In this document: positions 23,267 through 23,733 of the stretch, piece after piece
Layout of the letters: each line of letters opens with the position of its first letter
How positions within the stretch are numbered: the stretch's first letter is position 1
Assembly: GCA_937906485.1 (NCBI GenBank)
Contig: CALCYB010000026.1
Span: 1 to 23,733, forward strand
Length of the DNA: 23,733 nucleotides
From: an uncultured Rikenellaceae bacterium
Lineage (GTDB): Bacteria > Bacteroidota > Bacteroidia > Bacteroidales > UBA932
Direction of reading: 5' to 3'
Made by a program: the position numbers and the translations under genes
The notes under the pieces: generated by a model
What the model saw: only the letters and a program-made list of their open reading frames with translations
The model's database searches: none
Told to the model about the DNA's origin: nothing

Positions 23267-23282
23267 GGCAGGAGTACCTGCC
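23267..23282. repeat. Palindrome GGCAGG-N4-CCTGCC upstream of the receptor start
   Basis: A perfect 6-bp inverted repeat with a 4-nt spacer, centred ~24 nt before the TTG start of the receptor gene. It could be a small leader hairpin or an operator; the sequence does not decide between them, and it does not match a Fur/Zur-type site I know. Confidence 0.4.
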
Positions 23283-23311
23283 TGGTTAACAACGAATTTT
23301 AAACAATAAAA

Positions 23312-23650
23312 CTAAACAGGAAACATAAAATTGTTGTCAACCGGGGGAGCCCGAAGGGCAACATATCCCCCATGTGCACGCACCACCTCAGGTGTTTCAG
23401 GCAATGCATAATCACAGGAAAAAAGTAAAAAAGCCACAGGAATTGCGACTTGTTCTTCCGCAATTCCTGTGGTTGTATTGGCCAGATCAATGGTCAGGTA
23501 AGCCTGATCCGAGTGATCGTGGGCAGCAGCATAGGGGTGTTCGTGCACAATCCTGACCCCATTCACCATGTGATCATGGCTGAAGAACGGAGCAAACAGA
23601 CACTGATAGAAGATCAGGCCCAGCAGGATGGCAAAACGCCAGCAGTGCAT
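23312..23650 (-). CDS. Small exported His-rich protein ending in a RAPP motif
   Basis: The 112-residue protein has an N-terminal membrane or signal segment (RFAILLGLIFYQCLFAPFF) followed by clustered histidines: HDH, HEHPY and HDH within ~25 residues. A variable stretch follows, then a C-terminal LRAPPVDNN. Small exported proteins with SHDH-G--IVH-HPY motifs and an LR(A/G)PP ending are, to my knowledge, found next to TonB-dependent receptors in Bacteroidota, and DUF2946-like proteins show a similar ending; the function is not established, and metal binding is inferred from the histidines. The start overlaps the upstream gene's stop (TGATG), so it is translationally coupled to it. A strong terminator-like hairpin lies in the middle of the coding sequence. 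Confidence 0.75.
   Translation of the reverse strand: MHCWRFAILLGLIFYQCLFAPFFSHDHMVNGVRIVHEHPYAAAHDHSDQAYLTIDLANTTTGIAEEQVAIPVAFLLFSCDYALPETPEVVRAHGGYVALRAPPVDNNFMFPV
23419..23472 (-). terminator. Intragenic terminator or attenuator inside the His-rich gene
   Basis: A perfect 14-bp inverted repeat (CCACAGGAATTGCG at 23434-23447 and its complement at 23459-23472) with an 11-nt loop. On the - strand the stem is followed by C, TTTTTT, AC, TTTTTT. This is the strongest terminator-shaped element in the window after the tRNA one, yet it lies within the open reading frame, ~170 nt upstream of the receptor start. Confidence 0.7.
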
Positions 23651-23733
23651 CAGACTTTCAGGTTCGAATTATTTACCAAGGCAACGGACAACGTAGCCTG
23701 TACACACAAACGGCCTTCTACACGTGCTTCCGC
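23650..23733 (-). CDS. 3' end of an upstream gene (27 codons visible)
   Basis: A frame open at the window edge encodes AEARVEGRLCVQATLSVALV plus seven residues and stops at TGA (23652-23650), overlapping the ATG of the His-rich gene by one base. The EARVEGRLCVQATL stretch looks like the terminal strand of a hot-dog-fold protein such as a FabZ-type hydroxyacyl-ACP dehydratase or thioesterase, but 27 residues are too few to be sure. Its coupling to the His-rich gene implies a shared transcript entering from beyond the window. Confidence 0.5.
   Translation of the reverse strand, partial: AEARVEGRLCVQATLSVALVNNSNLKV

Overview
The window looks like chromosomal DNA of an anaerobic or microaerobic Bacteroidota (Bacteroidales-type) bacterium. 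The case rests on several promoters matching the Bacteroidota consensus (TTTG, 19-nt spacer, TAnnTTTG), a BACON-type lipoprotein, a TonB-dependent receptor with a carboxypeptidase-regulatory-like N-terminus, a phosphate-selective-type porin, a LytS/LytTR pair and a reverse rubrerythrin. I cannot assign a genus. I see no insertion sequence, prophage or CRISPR array, so this reads as core chromosome with some lineage-specific genes.

Layout. 1-1551 (+): the 3' end of a ClpC-type AAA+ unfoldase and a SIMPL-domain protein. 1548-2447 (-): an unrecognised 299-aa protein converging on the SIMPL gene. 2466-2624: tRNA-Lys(UUU) with a textbook promoter and a bidirectional terminator. 2646-10046 (-): a porin, then a tripartite RND efflux operon (adaptor, inner-membrane pump, TolC-type outer-membrane lipoprotein) ending in a META/HslJ-type lipoprotein. 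10110-12332: a monomeric [FeFe]-hydrogenase (+) converging on a reverse rubrerythrin (-) across a shared terminator. 12410-15407 (+): guanine deaminase, LytS-type histidine kinase and LytTR response regulator with 4-nt start/stop overlaps. 15402-17243 (-): a BACON lipoprotein with apparent threefold internal repetition. 17474-19639 (-): an operon of an EFR1-type flavodoxin/ferredoxin fusion, a RIC/YtfE-like hemerythrin protein and a LuxR-type regulator with a degenerate receiver. 19650-20951 (+): RmuC. 20960-23733 (-): a TonB-dependent receptor, a small exported His-rich protein and the 3' end of a further gene.

How the parts may work together. The EFR1/hemerythrin/LuxR operon looks like a compact redox or nitric-oxide response unit in which diiron chemistry replaces phosphorylation as the likely input. 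The hydrogenase and rubrerythrin fit fermentative metabolism with peroxide protection. The TonB receptor (CxxC in its plug) with the His-rich protein looks like a metal or metal-complex uptake module.

The most unusual non-coding signal is a perfect 14-bp hairpin followed by two T6 runs inside the His-rich gene, just after its histidine clusters. It has the shape of an intrinsic terminator or attenuator in front of the receptor gene. Two further terminator-like hairpins lie inside genes on the opposite strand (in rmuC and in the 299-aa gene), which suggests that tightly packed convergent genes here carry each other's terminators.
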